Below, in pieces: positions 27,813-37,262 of a DNA stretch of 64,000 bases. The stretch's first letter is position 1. Each line of letters opens with the position of its first letter. A model generated the notes under the pieces. The model made no database searches. It worked only from the letters and a program-made list of their open reading frames with translations, and had not been told where the DNA came from. A program made the translations under genes and the position numbers. The stretch comes from DATEDA01 sp963789885 (GTDB lineage: Bacteria; Pseudomonadota; Gammaproteobacteria; Burkholderiales; SG8-39). Where the stretch lies: the NCBI GenBank assembly GCA_963789885.1, contig CAWBNB010000022.1:24322-88321 (forward strand), in the 5' to 3' direction.

Positions 27813-28363
27813 TCTACAGCCGGTGAGATCTACACCCGGAAACGATCATCGCGCGTCTGACCCCAAAGTTGGTCGAACCAGTTTGTCCCGAACCAACTGC
27901 CCGAAACAGGCAACTACTTGGGTCTAAAGGCCTGATCCGCGGAAGTGTTCGGGACAGTTTCGATTTAGGTTTCTGATAACGCTCGTTTCCGGATCTGCAT
28001 GTGGGTGCAGGGGGTCGAGTGTTCGAATCACTTCGCCCCGACCAAAATCAACGACTTAGCCGGGGTGAAGCTTAGAATTGTCTAAGCGTTTGCTCGAAGG
28101 CGCCTAAGTTTTCGTCCGGTAGAGTCCCCATCCAAGTCGAATGCGCGCGTGGACGAGAGCATGCGCGTGCCGGGTCTCGCGTGACCTCCAGAGAGGTGGC
28201 TTGTTTTGCGGGGCTCTCTGGGGTTCAGAGGGCGATCGCGGATCCCAAACGGGCGTGCGGTTGTAAGAGAGCCTGCGATCGTTTCAACTTGACGACAACT
28301 CGCAGTGGTTCAGGCGAACGGTGGTGATTGAGTAGCTCCTCGGCCAGGCCTTACCGTCCGCGT
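27812..28363 (+). repeat. R3: right-end module, tRNA-Pro 3' core, full alpha flank
   Basis: Module 27812-27998, core 27999-28044 (one extra base: ATGTGGGTG), alpha flank 28045-28363. The flank matches R4 up to CCGTCCGCGT, about 320 bp, and includes GCTTAGA/TCTAAG words and a CCAGAGAGGTGG..CTCTCTGG inverted stretch. No gene is supported in the flank or up to the reductase start at 28552. Confidence 0.85.
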
Positions 28364-28560
28364 TCGGGCCATTTTCGGTCGTTGATCAACACAGATTCTT
28401 TGCTGGAAAGCCGCCGTTGGATTCGTCGTAGATTGGCTGGCTCGCCCCGAATCCCTGCACCCACACGTCAGAGCACCGGTGGTGGCCGCCTAACGAGGCG
28501 GAAGCAGACGGCGCGATAATGGCCGCCGACTGCTGCACCCAGGTGGGGCCTGTGAGTAAG

Positions 28561-29610
28561 ATGATCTTGTTCGTCGGAGCCGGGGCGATCGGCAGCTACA
28601 TCGGCGCGTTCCTGTCGCGCGCCGGGCACGACGTGACGCTGGTCGACGCGTGGGCCGAGCAAGTGGAGACGATCCGCCGGCAGGGCATCGCGGTGACCGG
28701 TCCGCACGATCCGTTCACCGCACGCCCCAAGGCCATGCACCTGCACGAGGCCCAGCGGCTGCCGCGCGACTTCCAGATCGTCTTCATCGCCATGAAGGCC
28801 TACGACACGGCTTGGGCTGCGCAGCTCGCCCTGCGCCACGCCGCCCCCGACGGCCTCATCGTGTCCTCCCAGAACTGCTGGCCCGACCCGATCGTGGCCG
28901 CCGTCACCGGCGCGCAGCGCACCGTCGGGCTCGTCATGTCTAAGATCGGCGTGGCGCTGTGGCGGCCTGGCGAGGTCGAGCGTGGCGCGGAAAAGGGTCA
29001 GGCCCACGGTCACGATGTCTTCCGCGTCGGCGAGCACGACGGCCGCATCACGCCGCGCGCCAAGGAGCTGGCCGAGATCCTTTCGGTGATCGACGGCTCG
29101 CAGGTGACCGACAACCTCTGGGGCGAACGCTGGTCGAAGCTCTGCGCCAATGCGATGGGCAACCCGGTGACGGGTATGTCAGGCCTTGGCTCCTTCGAGA
29201 TCGCCGCGAGCGAAGCCGGCCGCGCCATCACAATCCATCTCGCCGGCGAGTCCGCGCGCGTCGGGATCGCGCTCGGCTACCGCGTGCCGAAGTTCAACGG
29301 CGAGAGCGTCGAGCGCTGGGCCGACTCCGCGCGGCGCGAGACGTGGGACTCGCTCGACACGATGCTCACGCCCAAGTCCGCGATCGGCCGCAACTGGCGC
29401 GCCTCGATGGCCCAGGACGTCGCGAAGGGCCGCCCGACCGAGATCGATTACATGAACGGCCACGTCGTGGCCCAGGGCAAGATCGCCGGCGTGCCGACTC
29501 CCGTCTCCGTCGCGACCGTGGAGATGGTGAAGGACGTGGAAGCCGGCCGGCGCAGGCAGGCCCCGGAGAACATCGTCGAGGTGCTGAAGCGCGCCGGCGT
29601 GTGGGCCTGA
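28561..29610 (+). CDS. Ketopantoate reductase (ApbA/PanE) family protein
   Basis: 349 residues from the ATG at 28561; a GTG at 28552 is the alternative. The NADP-binding motif LFVGAGAIGSYIGAFLSRAG is at the N-terminus, followed by IVFIAMKAYDT and SSQNCW. The C-terminal domain has the lysine of WSKLCANAMGNPVTGMSG and GRPTEIDYMNGHVV. The family reduces 2-oxo acids such as ketopantoate. The divergent segment near residues 120-160 and the catabolic neighbours suggest a substrate other than pantoate. Confidence 0.85.
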   Translation: MILFVGAGAIGSYIGAFLSRAGHDVTLVDAWAEQVETIRRQGIAVTGPHDPFTARPKAMHLHEAQRLPRDFQIVFIAMKAYDTAWAAQLALRHAAPDGLIVSSQNCWPDPIVAAVTGAQRTVGLVMSKIGVALWRPGEVERGAEKGQAHGHDVFRVGEHDGRITPRAKELAEILSVIDGSQVTDNLWGERWSKLCANAMGNPVTGMSGLGSFEIAASEAGRAITIHLAGESARVGIALGYRVPKFNGESVERWADSARRETWDSLDTMLTPKSAIGRNWRASMAQDVAKGRPTEIDYMNGHVVAQGKIAGVPTPVSVATVEMVKDVEAGRRRQAPENIVEVLKRAGVWA

Positions 29611-29774
29611 CCGCTTGGTCACCGACTCGCGAAGACCCCCGTGCCGGATCCAGCGCATCCCGGATGACCTGGTCGTCTTCGCGCGCTTCGGGGGGGACAG
29701 GAGGCCGCTCCCATCCCGGTTCCGCGTTAACCTTACACGGCGCCGTTAGAGGGTCTCCGATCCCAGGAGAAGCG

Positions 29775-30914
29775 ATGAACTACGCCAGGATCTCCGCCGA
29801 CTGCCACATCGACCTGCCTATGCTCGCGCCCGACATGTTCACGTCCAACGCCTCGGCGGCCCTCAAGGAGAGAATGCCCTACGTCACCGATGGCCCCGAC
29901 GGTCCGTACTGGACCTGCAAAAACGGGGGCTCCTTCGGGCTGCTGAACGGTGTGGGGCCGTCCGGACAGAAGCTGGTCCCCGGGCAGAACCACCGCGTGG
30001 ACGTCATGGCCGCGACTGGGTTCTACGAAGACGGCAAGAAGGGCTACCGTCACCCGACCGATCCGGTCCTGCGCGCCAAGGACATGGACCGAGACGGCGT
30101 GCAGGCCGAGGTGATCTTCGGCATCCTCGGCGCGGCGACGCGGCTGAACGATCCCGTGGCGGCGAACGAGATGTTCCGGATCTACAACGACTGGCTCGTG
30201 GACTTCTGCAAGCACGATCCGGCGCGCTTCATCGGGCTGGCCTGCCTGCCCTACGGTGACATCGACGCAGCGGTGAAGGAGATCCATCGAGTCGCGAAGC
30301 TGGGGCTCCGTGGCGTGGAGTTGTCCTGCTCGTGGGACATGGAGCCCATGTGGCATCCCGTGTGGGAGCCGCTATGGAGAGCCATCCACGAGGTCGACTT
30401 GCCGCTGCACTTCCACACGTTCCCGGCGGTGCCGCCCGGCGTTCTTGACAAGGCGTTCGGGCCAACCCGTCGCGCGGCGTTCTTCACCGTGGTCTCCGGC
30501 TTCCAGATGAACCTCGTCAATATCCTCGCCGCCGTCATCGGCGCCGGCGTCCTCGAGCGCTATCCCAACGTGCGTATCTCGTTCGGCGAGAGCGGCATCG
30601 GCTGGATTCCCTATGCGCTCGAGCGCATGGACTTCGAGTGGGAGGACCGTTTCCGCGACCTGGGCCTGAAGATGAAGCCGAGCGACTACTGGCGGCGTCA
30701 GTGCAAGGGCACCTTCCAGTTCGATCGCATCGGCGGCAAGCTGATCGACGAGATGGGCGTGGAGTCGCTCATGTGGGGCTCCGACTATCCGCACGCTGAC
30801 GGCGTGTGGCCGGAGTCGTCGAAGTATATCGAGGAGCAGTTCGCACACCTGCCGGCCGACGTTGTGCACAAGATCACCTGCGAGAACGCCGGGAAGTTCT
30901 ACCGCTTGATGTAG
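29775..30914 (+). CDS. Amidohydrolase family protein (ACMSD-like)
   Basis: 379 residues with AGGAGA before the ATG. The amidohydrolase_2 pattern is SADCHIDLP (metal ligand His), ARFIGLACLPYGDIDAAV, GLRGVELSCSW, LPLHFHTF, NVRISFGESGIGWIPY and LMWGSDYPHADGVWPES with the metal-binding Asp. Relatives include decarboxylases and hydrolases of aromatic-derived acids. It lies 160 bp downstream of the reductase in the same orientation. Confidence 0.88.
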   Translation: MNYARISADCHIDLPMLAPDMFTSNASAALKERMPYVTDGPDGPYWTCKNGGSFGLLNGVGPSGQKLVPGQNHRVDVMAATGFYEDGKKGYRHPTDPVLRAKDMDRDGVQAEVIFGILGAATRLNDPVAANEMFRIYNDWLVDFCKHDPARFIGLACLPYGDIDAAVKEIHRVAKLGLRGVELSCSWDMEPMWHPVWEPLWRAIHEVDLPLHFHTFPAVPPGVLDKAFGPTRRAAFFTVVSGFQMNLVNILAAVIGAGVLERYPNVRISFGESGIGWIPYALERMDFEWEDRFRDLGLKMKPSDYWRRQCKGTFQFDRIGGKLIDEMGVESLMWGSDYPHADGVWPESSKYIEEQFAHLPADVVHKITCENAGKFYRLM

Positions 30915-31534
30915 ACGCCCGAGACTCGTGCGCCCGGGGGTACTAGCGGCGGCGCAGGATCCCGGAGAGCCTTGCGCGCCAGCAAGGCACGTTCAGGATC
31001 CAGCAAGCGCAGCGAGCGTCTGGTGCGCGACGCTCAGCCGTGCCCAGACTGCTCGTTCGGATTTCGTCGATTTGACCGAGGCGACTGGCCGGCTCGAGTC
31101 GGCCATAACCGGAAGTTGCGAAGCGTGCCGCAAATCGGACCGTCAACGGGGCTTTCGACTCGTTGCTGTCGTAGTTAGAGAAGCGCGGACTTTGTTTTGC
31201 CGCTAAGACCGACCATCAGGACGTTAAGTCAGAGCGCCCACTAATGGCCCAAACCAGTCTCGGCGGGCTCCGTAGCAAGAACACGTAGCCCTACCTCTGA
31301 TATTGGAAAACCGCCGAACTTCTTATAAATCGACATTATTTCGCCGCACGGCCGAATGTCGCGCTGGCGTCAGAGTAGTGTCTCCAGTCGTCCCCCTAAC
31401 AGTTCTCAGTGGGCCTGACTTGGGTCCATAAAGCCGTCGAACGCTGCTTTCAGGACAGGGCCGTACAGCCGCTCTTGGCCGTACAGAGTAATCCGTGAAA
31501 TCCGCCACGGCGACACGACGAAAAGGAGGCGCAT
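30915..31534. other. Intergenic region without a supported gene
   Basis: About 620 bp with only short open frames. Two GGCCGTACAG words lie 19 bp apart near 31460. Nothing else stands out apart from the AAAAGGAGG site serving the next gene. Confidence 0.5.
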
Positions 31535-33511
31535 GTGAACCCCAGGATAGAGCAGTTGGATCTTCCTCATCGGAAGAACAGCAGGATTAAGACGGTCATC
31601 GCCGCCATCGCGGCGATGACGCTGTTCGGCGCTTCGCTTCCCGGCAACGCGAAGGATCGGGACGACGACGGAGACCGGCACCAGGGCAAGCATAAGCTCC
31701 TGACGTGCGACGACACGATGAAGGAGGAGTTCCGCCCGGACTCGCTCACCACAGTCCTGCTTGTCAAGGCGTTCAACAAGGGCGATGCGCTCACGCTTTC
31801 CACGCCGACCCCCACAACACCTATCGCAGCCAATGACGTTTGTGTGGTCAAGCTGCTCGTCGGACCGGGAAATCCCGGGCCGGCCGATGCGCCATCAACC
31901 TCGCCGGGCATCGGCATCGAAGTGTGGCTGCCGGCGCGCGCAAACTGGAACCGCCGGATTCACGTTGCCGGCGGCGGTGGGTGGGCCGGCGGTAATCAGA
32001 CGTCGTTGACATTGCTCGCGGGAGCGGGCGGCGCGGGCGGGACCACGCCGAGCCCTTCGTTTATTGCGACGGTGGAAGGCGCCGTTTCGGCGAACACAGA
32101 CACCGGACACAGCGGGCCCGGCGGCGGATCGTTCGCGATGAACCCGGATGGCAGCATCAACACGGTCCTGTGGAACGACTTCGCGCAACGCGGCATTCAC
32201 GAAATGGCCGTGAAGACGAAGCAGATTACCAAGGCCTACTACGGCAAGGCCGCGAAGTACTCGTACTGGGACGGCTTCTCCACGGGTGGCCGGCAAGGCC
32301 ACAAGCTCGCGCAGCTGCATCCGGACGACTTCGACGGCATCCTCGCCGGCGCGCCGGCGTTCAACTGGACGCGCTTCATCACCGCCGAGCTGTATCCGCA
32401 GATCGTGTACCAGCGGGATCTGGGCGGCGTTCCGCTGACGAGCGGCCAGCTGAACCTGATGGGCAACGCTGCCATCAATGCTTGCGACGTGGTGAACGGC
32501 CAGCACATGGGCTACATCCCCGATCCGTCCGAGTGCCGCTATGACCCGACGCTGGACGCGAGCGTGATCTGCACGAAGAACGGCGGCACCAACAGCACCG
32601 CCAATTGCGTGACGCCGCTTCAGGCGCAGGCCATGAACAAGCTGTGGTACGGCCAGACGCGCGACGGGACCGCGCCTCCGCCGTCCGCGGACAACAGCTG
32701 GTCGCTGCACATCGGCCGCGGCAACCACCTGTGGTACGGGCTTGCGCGCGGAAGCAGCTTCGGTGGCTTGGGCGGCAGCATTGGCGGGGTCCCCGTCGCC
32801 GTTCACGATCGCGACCGACTGGTCGCGCTCGAAATGCAGAACCCAACGCTTGCGACGCCGTCCTTCATCAACGCGACCGGCAATGGCGCGAACGGCTGGA
32901 TGAACCTGTCCTACGCCCAACTGGCCAATGCGTACGACCAGGGGCTGATCCTGCAGTCGAGCTTCGCGCACATCAACACCGACGACGCGAATCTGCGGCC
33001 GTTCCGCAAGTCGGGCGGGAAGATGATCATGTACCACGGGCTCGCCGACGTCCTGATCATGCCGCAGGGCTCGGTCAACTACTACGAACGCGTCATCCGC
33101 GAGATCGATGGGCTGCGCGAGGTGCAGAAGTTCTATCGCTTCTTCCTCGTGCCAGGCATGGCGCACGGCTTCGGCAATGGAACGACCAATCCGAATGCCA
33201 ACCCGCCGCTTCCCGGCGCCGCCGGCGCGGACAGTGTAGCGGACGGTACCTCGCAGCTTTACGACGCGCTCACCGCCTGGGTCGAGAAAGGCATCGCCCC
33301 GCAGCGAATCGACATCTCCTCCGCCGTGACGACCGCTTTCCCGATCGCCAAGTCGCGGCCCATCTGCGCCTACCCCAAGGAAGCAAAGTATGTTGGCGGC
33401 GACATCAACGTTGCTTCGAGCTACATCTGCGCTGGTCAGGGTCGGGGCCGTGACGACGACGATGACGGTCACGGCCATCATCACGGTCACGGCAATCACG
33501 GCTGGCGCTAG
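31535..33511 (+). CDS. Tannase/feruloyl esterase family protein with His/Asp-rich tail
   Basis: 658 residues from a GTG (ATG at 31533 is out of frame) with AAAAGGAGG upstream. A signal peptide (VIAAIAAMTLFGASLPGNA) leads an exported alpha/beta hydrolase: GFSTGGRQG with Ser249, MYHGLADVLIMPQGS with Asp, and LVPGMAHGFGNG with His. The size and three motifs fit the tannase family, which cleaves phenolic esters. The last 25 residues are dominated by Asp, Gly and His (DDDDDGHGHHHGHG), an unusual possible metal-binding tail. An acidic-basic stretch after the signal peptide is also odd. Confidence 0.87.
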   Translation: MNPRIEQLDLPHRKNSRIKTVIAAIAAMTLFGASLPGNAKDRDDDGDRHQGKHKLLTCDDTMKEEFRPDSLTTVLLVKAFNKGDALTLSTPTPTTPIAANDVCVVKLLVGPGNPGPADAPSTSPGIGIEVWLPARANWNRRIHVAGGGGWAGGNQTSLTLLAGAGGAGGTTPSPSFIATVEGAVSANTDTGHSGPGGGSFAMNPDGSINTVLWNDFAQRGIHEMAVKTKQITKAYYGKAAKYSYWDGFSTGGRQGHKLAQLHPDDFDGILAGAPAFNWTRFITAELYPQIVYQRDLGGVPLTSGQLNLMGNAAINACDVVNGQHMGYIPDPSECRYDPTLDASVICTKNGGTNSTANCVTPLQAQAMNKLWYGQTRDGTAPPPSADNSWSLHIGRGNHLWYGLARGSSFGGLGGSIGGVPVAVHDRDRLVALEMQNPTLATPSFINATGNGANGWMNLSYAQLANAYDQGLILQSSFAHINTDDANLRPFRKSGGKMIMYHGLADVLIMPQGSVNYYERVIREIDGLREVQKFYRFFLVPGMAHGFGNGTTNPNANPPLPGAAGADSVADGTSQLYDALTAWVEKGIAPQRIDISSAVTTAFPIAKSRPICAYPKEAKYVGGDINVASSYICAGQGRGRDDDDDGHGHHHGHGNHGWR

Positions 33512-33519
33512 GGAAGTGG

Positions 33520-34566
33520 GTGCAGCAAACCGAAGTCGCTAACTGCGTGTCCTTGAAAGAAACCCAAAGGAGGATCGGTATCTTCGGCATCAACCGTTCG
33601 GACATCACGTCGCTCGAGCTTATCGTCGGAAAGGTCGCAGCCCCACCGGTGATCGAGTACGACCGGGACGGCAACATGGTGAGGGCCTGGGGCGATCCGA
33701 CCGTAATGCCTATCGGCATCCATGGCTGCTTTATCGACCATGAGCGCAATCTATGGATCGGCGGCAGCGGCGGCGGCATGGTCCAGAAATGGACGCGTGA
33801 CGGCAAGCTCCTGCTGCAGATCGGCCAACGCATGACCTGCGACGGACCCTGCGGCGAGACGACCAGCCTGAACAGCAGCACGACGGTCTTGAATCAGCCC
33901 GCCGACATTGCAGTGGATCCTTCGAACGGAGACGTCTACATCGCGGACGGTTACGGCAATCACCGCGTCGTGGTCTTCGACAAGAATGGCAAGTTCCTGC
34001 GCCAATGGGGCTCGTCAGGCACAGATCCGGGCCAGTTCTCTCCGCTCGGCGGCGGCCACCCGCATTGCGTCGTGTTCAGTAAAGAAGGGCTGCTCTACAC
34101 CTGCGATCGTGGCAATGATCGCATCCAGGTGTTCGACAAGAAGGGCAAACTGCAGGAGATCATCCCGATCAAGCCTGGAACGGGAAGGGTGCCTGGCCCC
34201 GACGGCAGCCCGCCACGCAACTCGCCGGGCTCGGCGCTGGATGTTGCGTTCTCGGCCGACAACGCCCAGCGCTATATTCTGAACGTCGACACCGGCAATG
34301 AAGTGCTCTGGTTCCTGGATCGCTGGGTGGGCCGAGGTGAGGTTCCGGCCATCCTCGGCGGGTTTGGCAGCCAAGGCCACAATGCGGGGAACTTCACCCT
34401 GCTGCACATGATCGCGGTGGACTCGAGGGGGAACCTCTACTCGAGCGAAACGGTCGACGGGCGGCGTCTGCAGAAGTTCGTTCCGAAAGGCAAGCTGTCG
34501 CCTCGCAAGCTGGATAGCTACATGGGCAGCCCGCACTACGAGCCGTTCCCGGACCCAACTCCCTAA
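33520..34566 (+). CDS. NHL-repeat beta-propeller protein, possibly N-truncated
   Basis: 348 residues. Repeated NHL-type blades are seen: EYDRDGNMVRAWGDP, GCFIDHERNLWIGG, DIAVDPSNGDVYIADGYGNH, VVFDKNGKFLRQWG, CVVFSKEGLLYTCDRGNDR and MIAVDSRGNLYSSETVDG. Such proteins are usually secreted, but this one has no signal peptide and its first 30 residues look non-native, so the 5' end may have been lost. The GTG is 8 bp after the tannase-family stop, suggesting joint transcription. Confidence 0.8.
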   Translation: MQQTEVANCVSLKETQRRIGIFGINRSDITSLELIVGKVAAPPVIEYDRDGNMVRAWGDPTVMPIGIHGCFIDHERNLWIGGSGGGMVQKWTRDGKLLLQIGQRMTCDGPCGETTSLNSSTTVLNQPADIAVDPSNGDVYIADGYGNHRVVVFDKNGKFLRQWGSSGTDPGQFSPLGGGHPHCVVFSKEGLLYTCDRGNDRIQVFDKKGKLQEIIPIKPGTGRVPGPDGSPPRNSPGSALDVAFSADNAQRYILNVDTGNEVLWFLDRWVGRGEVPAILGGFGSQGHNAGNFTLLHMIAVDSRGNLYSSETVDGRRLQKFVPKGKLSPRKLDSYMGSPHYEPFPDPTP

Positions 34567-34576
34567 GAGGTCCGGC

Positions 34577-34609
34577 GCCGGGACCGGCGCGATCACACCC
34601 GGTCCCGGC
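34577..34609. terminator. Hairpin between convergent genes
   Basis: GCCGGGACC (34577-34585) pairs with GGTCCCGGC (34601-34609). There is no T-run. It lies between the NHL gene and the convergent Lrp fragment. Confidence 0.4.
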
Positions 34610-34611
34610 AG

Positions 34612-34887
34612 CTACGGCCGCTCGATTGGCGAGGCAGTCGAGTACTTGATCTGCGAAAGCGCGATCATCGAGTTGACCTCCTGCACCATCGGCAGGCGAG
34701 AAAGTCGCTCGGAAAAGAAGCGTTCATAAGCTTCGACGTCGGGCGTCACGATGCGCAGGATGCAATCCACGGCGCCCAGCAGCACGTGACATTCCATCAC
34801 CTCAGGGAATTCCTGAATCGCCTTCGAGAACTCAGGTAACGAGTTGCGGTTGTGTGCTGTGAGCTTGATGTGCGTGAACAGCATCAC
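34612..34887 (-). pseudogene. Lrp/AsnC-type regulator, ligand-binding domain only
   Basis: 91 residues matching the RAM/AsnC effector domain (FTHIKLTAHNRNSLPEF, PEVMECHVLLGAVDCILRIV and MVQEVNSMIALSQIKY). The N-terminal helix-turn-helix is absent, since upstream sequence changes near 34890 to unrelated DNA including an end-module fragment. It is therefore the 3' remnant of a regulator cut at a cassette junction. Confidence 0.7.
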
Positions 34888-34957
34888 GAAGGAGCGCGCG
34901 AGAAAATCGCGCAGCCGCAGGAGAACTTGGTGGCGGCAATGTGCTGATTCTTGAGCG

Positions 34958-34994
34958 AGCTCGAAATCTGTCGAAGCTGATGTCCCGTCCGAAG
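34958..34994 (+). repeat. Fragment of a right-end module inside cassette 3
   Basis: AGCTCGAAATCTGTCGAAGC followed by TGTCCCGTCCGAA matches the start of the R5 module (45250 onward). No tRNA core follows. It marks a probable old cassette boundary between the Lrp remnant and the metallophosphoesterase. Confidence 0.55.
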
Positions 34995-35108
34995 CTCGCT
35001 AAGCATCCGGTCGGTATGCTCGCAAATGCGCCGATGACGCGACGATTCCTGCCGCACGATCAAAGCGCTCTTGGCAAACGACGTGCCCGCTCACGGTGCG
35101 ATCCACTT

Positions 35109-37034
35109 TCAGCTGGGCGTCGGTTTCTTGCCCAGATCCACCTCGTAGGCGTCGACCTTCTCGTCGGCTGTCGGTTCAGCGTCCAGATCGACTATTTTTC
35201 GGTCGAACTGTTTCATGGGCCTGGCGTCCGCGCCATCCGTTCGCAACGAGCCGATTGATGTCCACTCGATCTGCCATTTTGGAGAGTTGGCCTGCGGCTC
35301 GCCAGCCTTACCCTGCGGATCGTCAGCCGTCTTCTGCGAGTCGTGAGAGTCGGCGTCGCATTTGGACAGGAAGTCAAACAAGTAAAAGCCATTGCCTTTT
35401 GCGTCGTACTGCAAGGTCGTCGGACAGCAGAAGGTCCTTATAGCAGCGGTCCGATGCCCAAAGGGTGTGTGGATGGACTGTAACCCCTGCGCAACTACAA
35501 CGCGTTGATAGGGGTAGTGCTGATGTCCGAACAGAATCAGCTGGATCCCCGACTTCAAACACCATGCCAGGAACTCGTCCGCTCCTTCCATCTTGACGAG
35601 CGCGGCCTCCCGGGCGTCCCGCCAGGTCTCGATCTTCTGCATCGCAGGTCCGAACCAACTCTTGAAACCGGTAGTTGGGATGTACTTCGTGCGCGGCTGA
35701 GTGACGACGGGATGATGATGGAGCAGAGCGATGCGAATGGTGTGGCTGGGCTCAAACTCGAGCGGCTCGCCAGCCAGCTGATCAACCTTCTTTTGTTTCA
35801 CGACTTTTTCTGTCAATTCTCCGGCTTTACGCAACTCCTCCTCCTCGATCCGGCCAACGGCTGCCGCTGCCGCCCAGTCTTCGAAGCTCCAGCCTGTGCG
35901 CCCCTCAGGCAACGTCGAGTCGAATACGAAGAAGAGCAGTGTGAGCGACTTCTTGGACTTGCCGTGAGGTCGGTAGCCGACGATGTATGGATACGGTTTC
36001 GGCGTTTCGAGGATCTGCTCGAACGTGTCGTCAAGTTGCTGGCCGACAATGAGCTTGGCGGCATAGCGATCATGATTTCCCGGAACGAGAATGCGCTGAG
36101 ATCTCGCCGCTCCGAGACCGTAGGCAGCGATCCGCATCGGGTTCTCGCCGCTGATCGAGCCGCGTTGGACGTACTGCAAGACGGTTTCGAACGATTCGCG
36201 AGACCCGTCGGTTGTCAGGTCGCCTGTCGCGACGAGCAGGTCGTATCGCGGTCGCAATGAATCGACTGCCGTCGAAACGGCCCTAGCCGTGCTGAAGCTG
36301 TGCGACGGGGCGCCGAAAGGCTTCTTCACCCGTTTGCCTTCCTCTCGGAGTTCGTCGATCAGGTGGAGGTCAGAGATGTGCAACAGTCGGATCCGCTCGT
36401 CCGTGCGCGGCTCCGCGAGCAGTGATTCCACGCGATGACGGTCGACCTTGATTACGTAGGGATGCGCATCGCGCAATGCTGCACTCAGTTGAATCGTGTC
36501 AATGAATACCCTGACGCCCGCGGGCTTTCGCTTACCGAACGCCGACCAGACCGACGGTCGGTCTTCCGTCGCGCCCTTGAGCGTCGCCTCCAGGACCGAC
36601 TTGCACCAAGCCACGTCAGTGCTTTCGGCCTCCCTTAATCCGGATGAGAACTCGATGTCCGCAATCTTGAACTTGCCGGCGCCCTTTAGTCGCAAATCGA
36701 TCTGCGCCTCCACGAGCAACAGTGCGACCTCCAGGATCGTTGCATCGAGATCGGTCTGCAACTGAAGCTGCTCGACAAGCGCAGCGCGCGACAAGTCGGC
36801 GCCCGAAAGTCGATCCGACGTCTTCAAGACAACTGGACCCTCTTCGCTCGTCGTGCGGGTACCCGTTGTGCGCTGCGCAGCCTCGCGCTCGCCAGCCACA
36901 GCGGCATGAGCAATACCGGTCTCCAGCGCGAGAATGATGTCCTGTCGGACATGGGCACCAACCTCTTGTTGGTCAAAAAAGGCAAGCACCTGCTCGAACA
37001 GCGGCGGAAGCAGGTCCGTATTGGGTGCAGGCAT
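35109..37034 (-). CDS. Large metallophosphoesterase with unassigned N-terminal domain
   Basis: 641 residues from the ATG at 37034, which has AGGGAGC about 9 bp upstream; the frame stays open to 37238. Residues 1-215 are soluble, helical and unassigned. The calcineurin-like domain follows with LLHISDLHL (about 217-225), VATGDLTTDG, LVPGNHDRY, LLHHHPVV and LFGHQHYP, a complete set of metal ligands. A hydrophilic tail of about 90 residues ends the protein. It is probably cytoplasmic and is the only gene between the 34.96-kb module fragment and R4. The role is unknown; defence-type nucleases and phosphatases of similar shape exist. Confidence 0.75.
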   Translation of the reverse strand: MPAPNTDLLPPLFEQVLAFFDQQEVGAHVRQDIILALETGIAHAAVAGEREAAQRTTGTRTTSEEGPVVLKTSDRLSGADLSRAALVEQLQLQTDLDATILEVALLLVEAQIDLRLKGAGKFKIADIEFSSGLREAESTDVAWCKSVLEATLKGATEDRPSVWSAFGKRKPAGVRVFIDTIQLSAALRDAHPYVIKVDRHRVESLLAEPRTDERIRLLHISDLHLIDELREEGKRVKKPFGAPSHSFSTARAVSTAVDSLRPRYDLLVATGDLTTDGSRESFETVLQYVQRGSISGENPMRIAAYGLGAARSQRILVPGNHDRYAAKLIVGQQLDDTFEQILETPKPYPYIVGYRPHGKSKKSLTLLFFVFDSTLPEGRTGWSFEDWAAAAAVGRIEEEELRKAGELTEKVVKQKKVDQLAGEPLEFEPSHTIRIALLHHHPVVTQPRTKYIPTTGFKSWFGPAMQKIETWRDAREAALVKMEGADEFLAWCLKSGIQLILFGHQHYPYQRVVVAQGLQSIHTPFGHRTAAIRTFCCPTTLQYDAKGNGFYLFDFLSKCDADSHDSQKTADDPQGKAGEPQANSPKWQIEWTSIGSLRTDGADARPMKQFDRKIVDLDAEPTADEKVDAYEVDLGKKPTPS

Positions 37035-37262
37035 TGCTAGCAGCTCCCTGGATAGCGCCCGCGCGAGTTTGCACTCAGCGAGGGACTGTCGTCCATACGA
37101 GGGCCGGTGATCCCCGTCATGCGCTGTGCTAGATGTTGCTCGCCTGCGAGGTTTCGAGTCGCCCACGAAGCAATGTGCGCGTTCCTCGGCGAGCTGGACG
37201 GGGAACGACTCGAGTCCTTCCCTAACGGCGAAAAACATCAGGCCGCGTGTTACGCGAACGTT

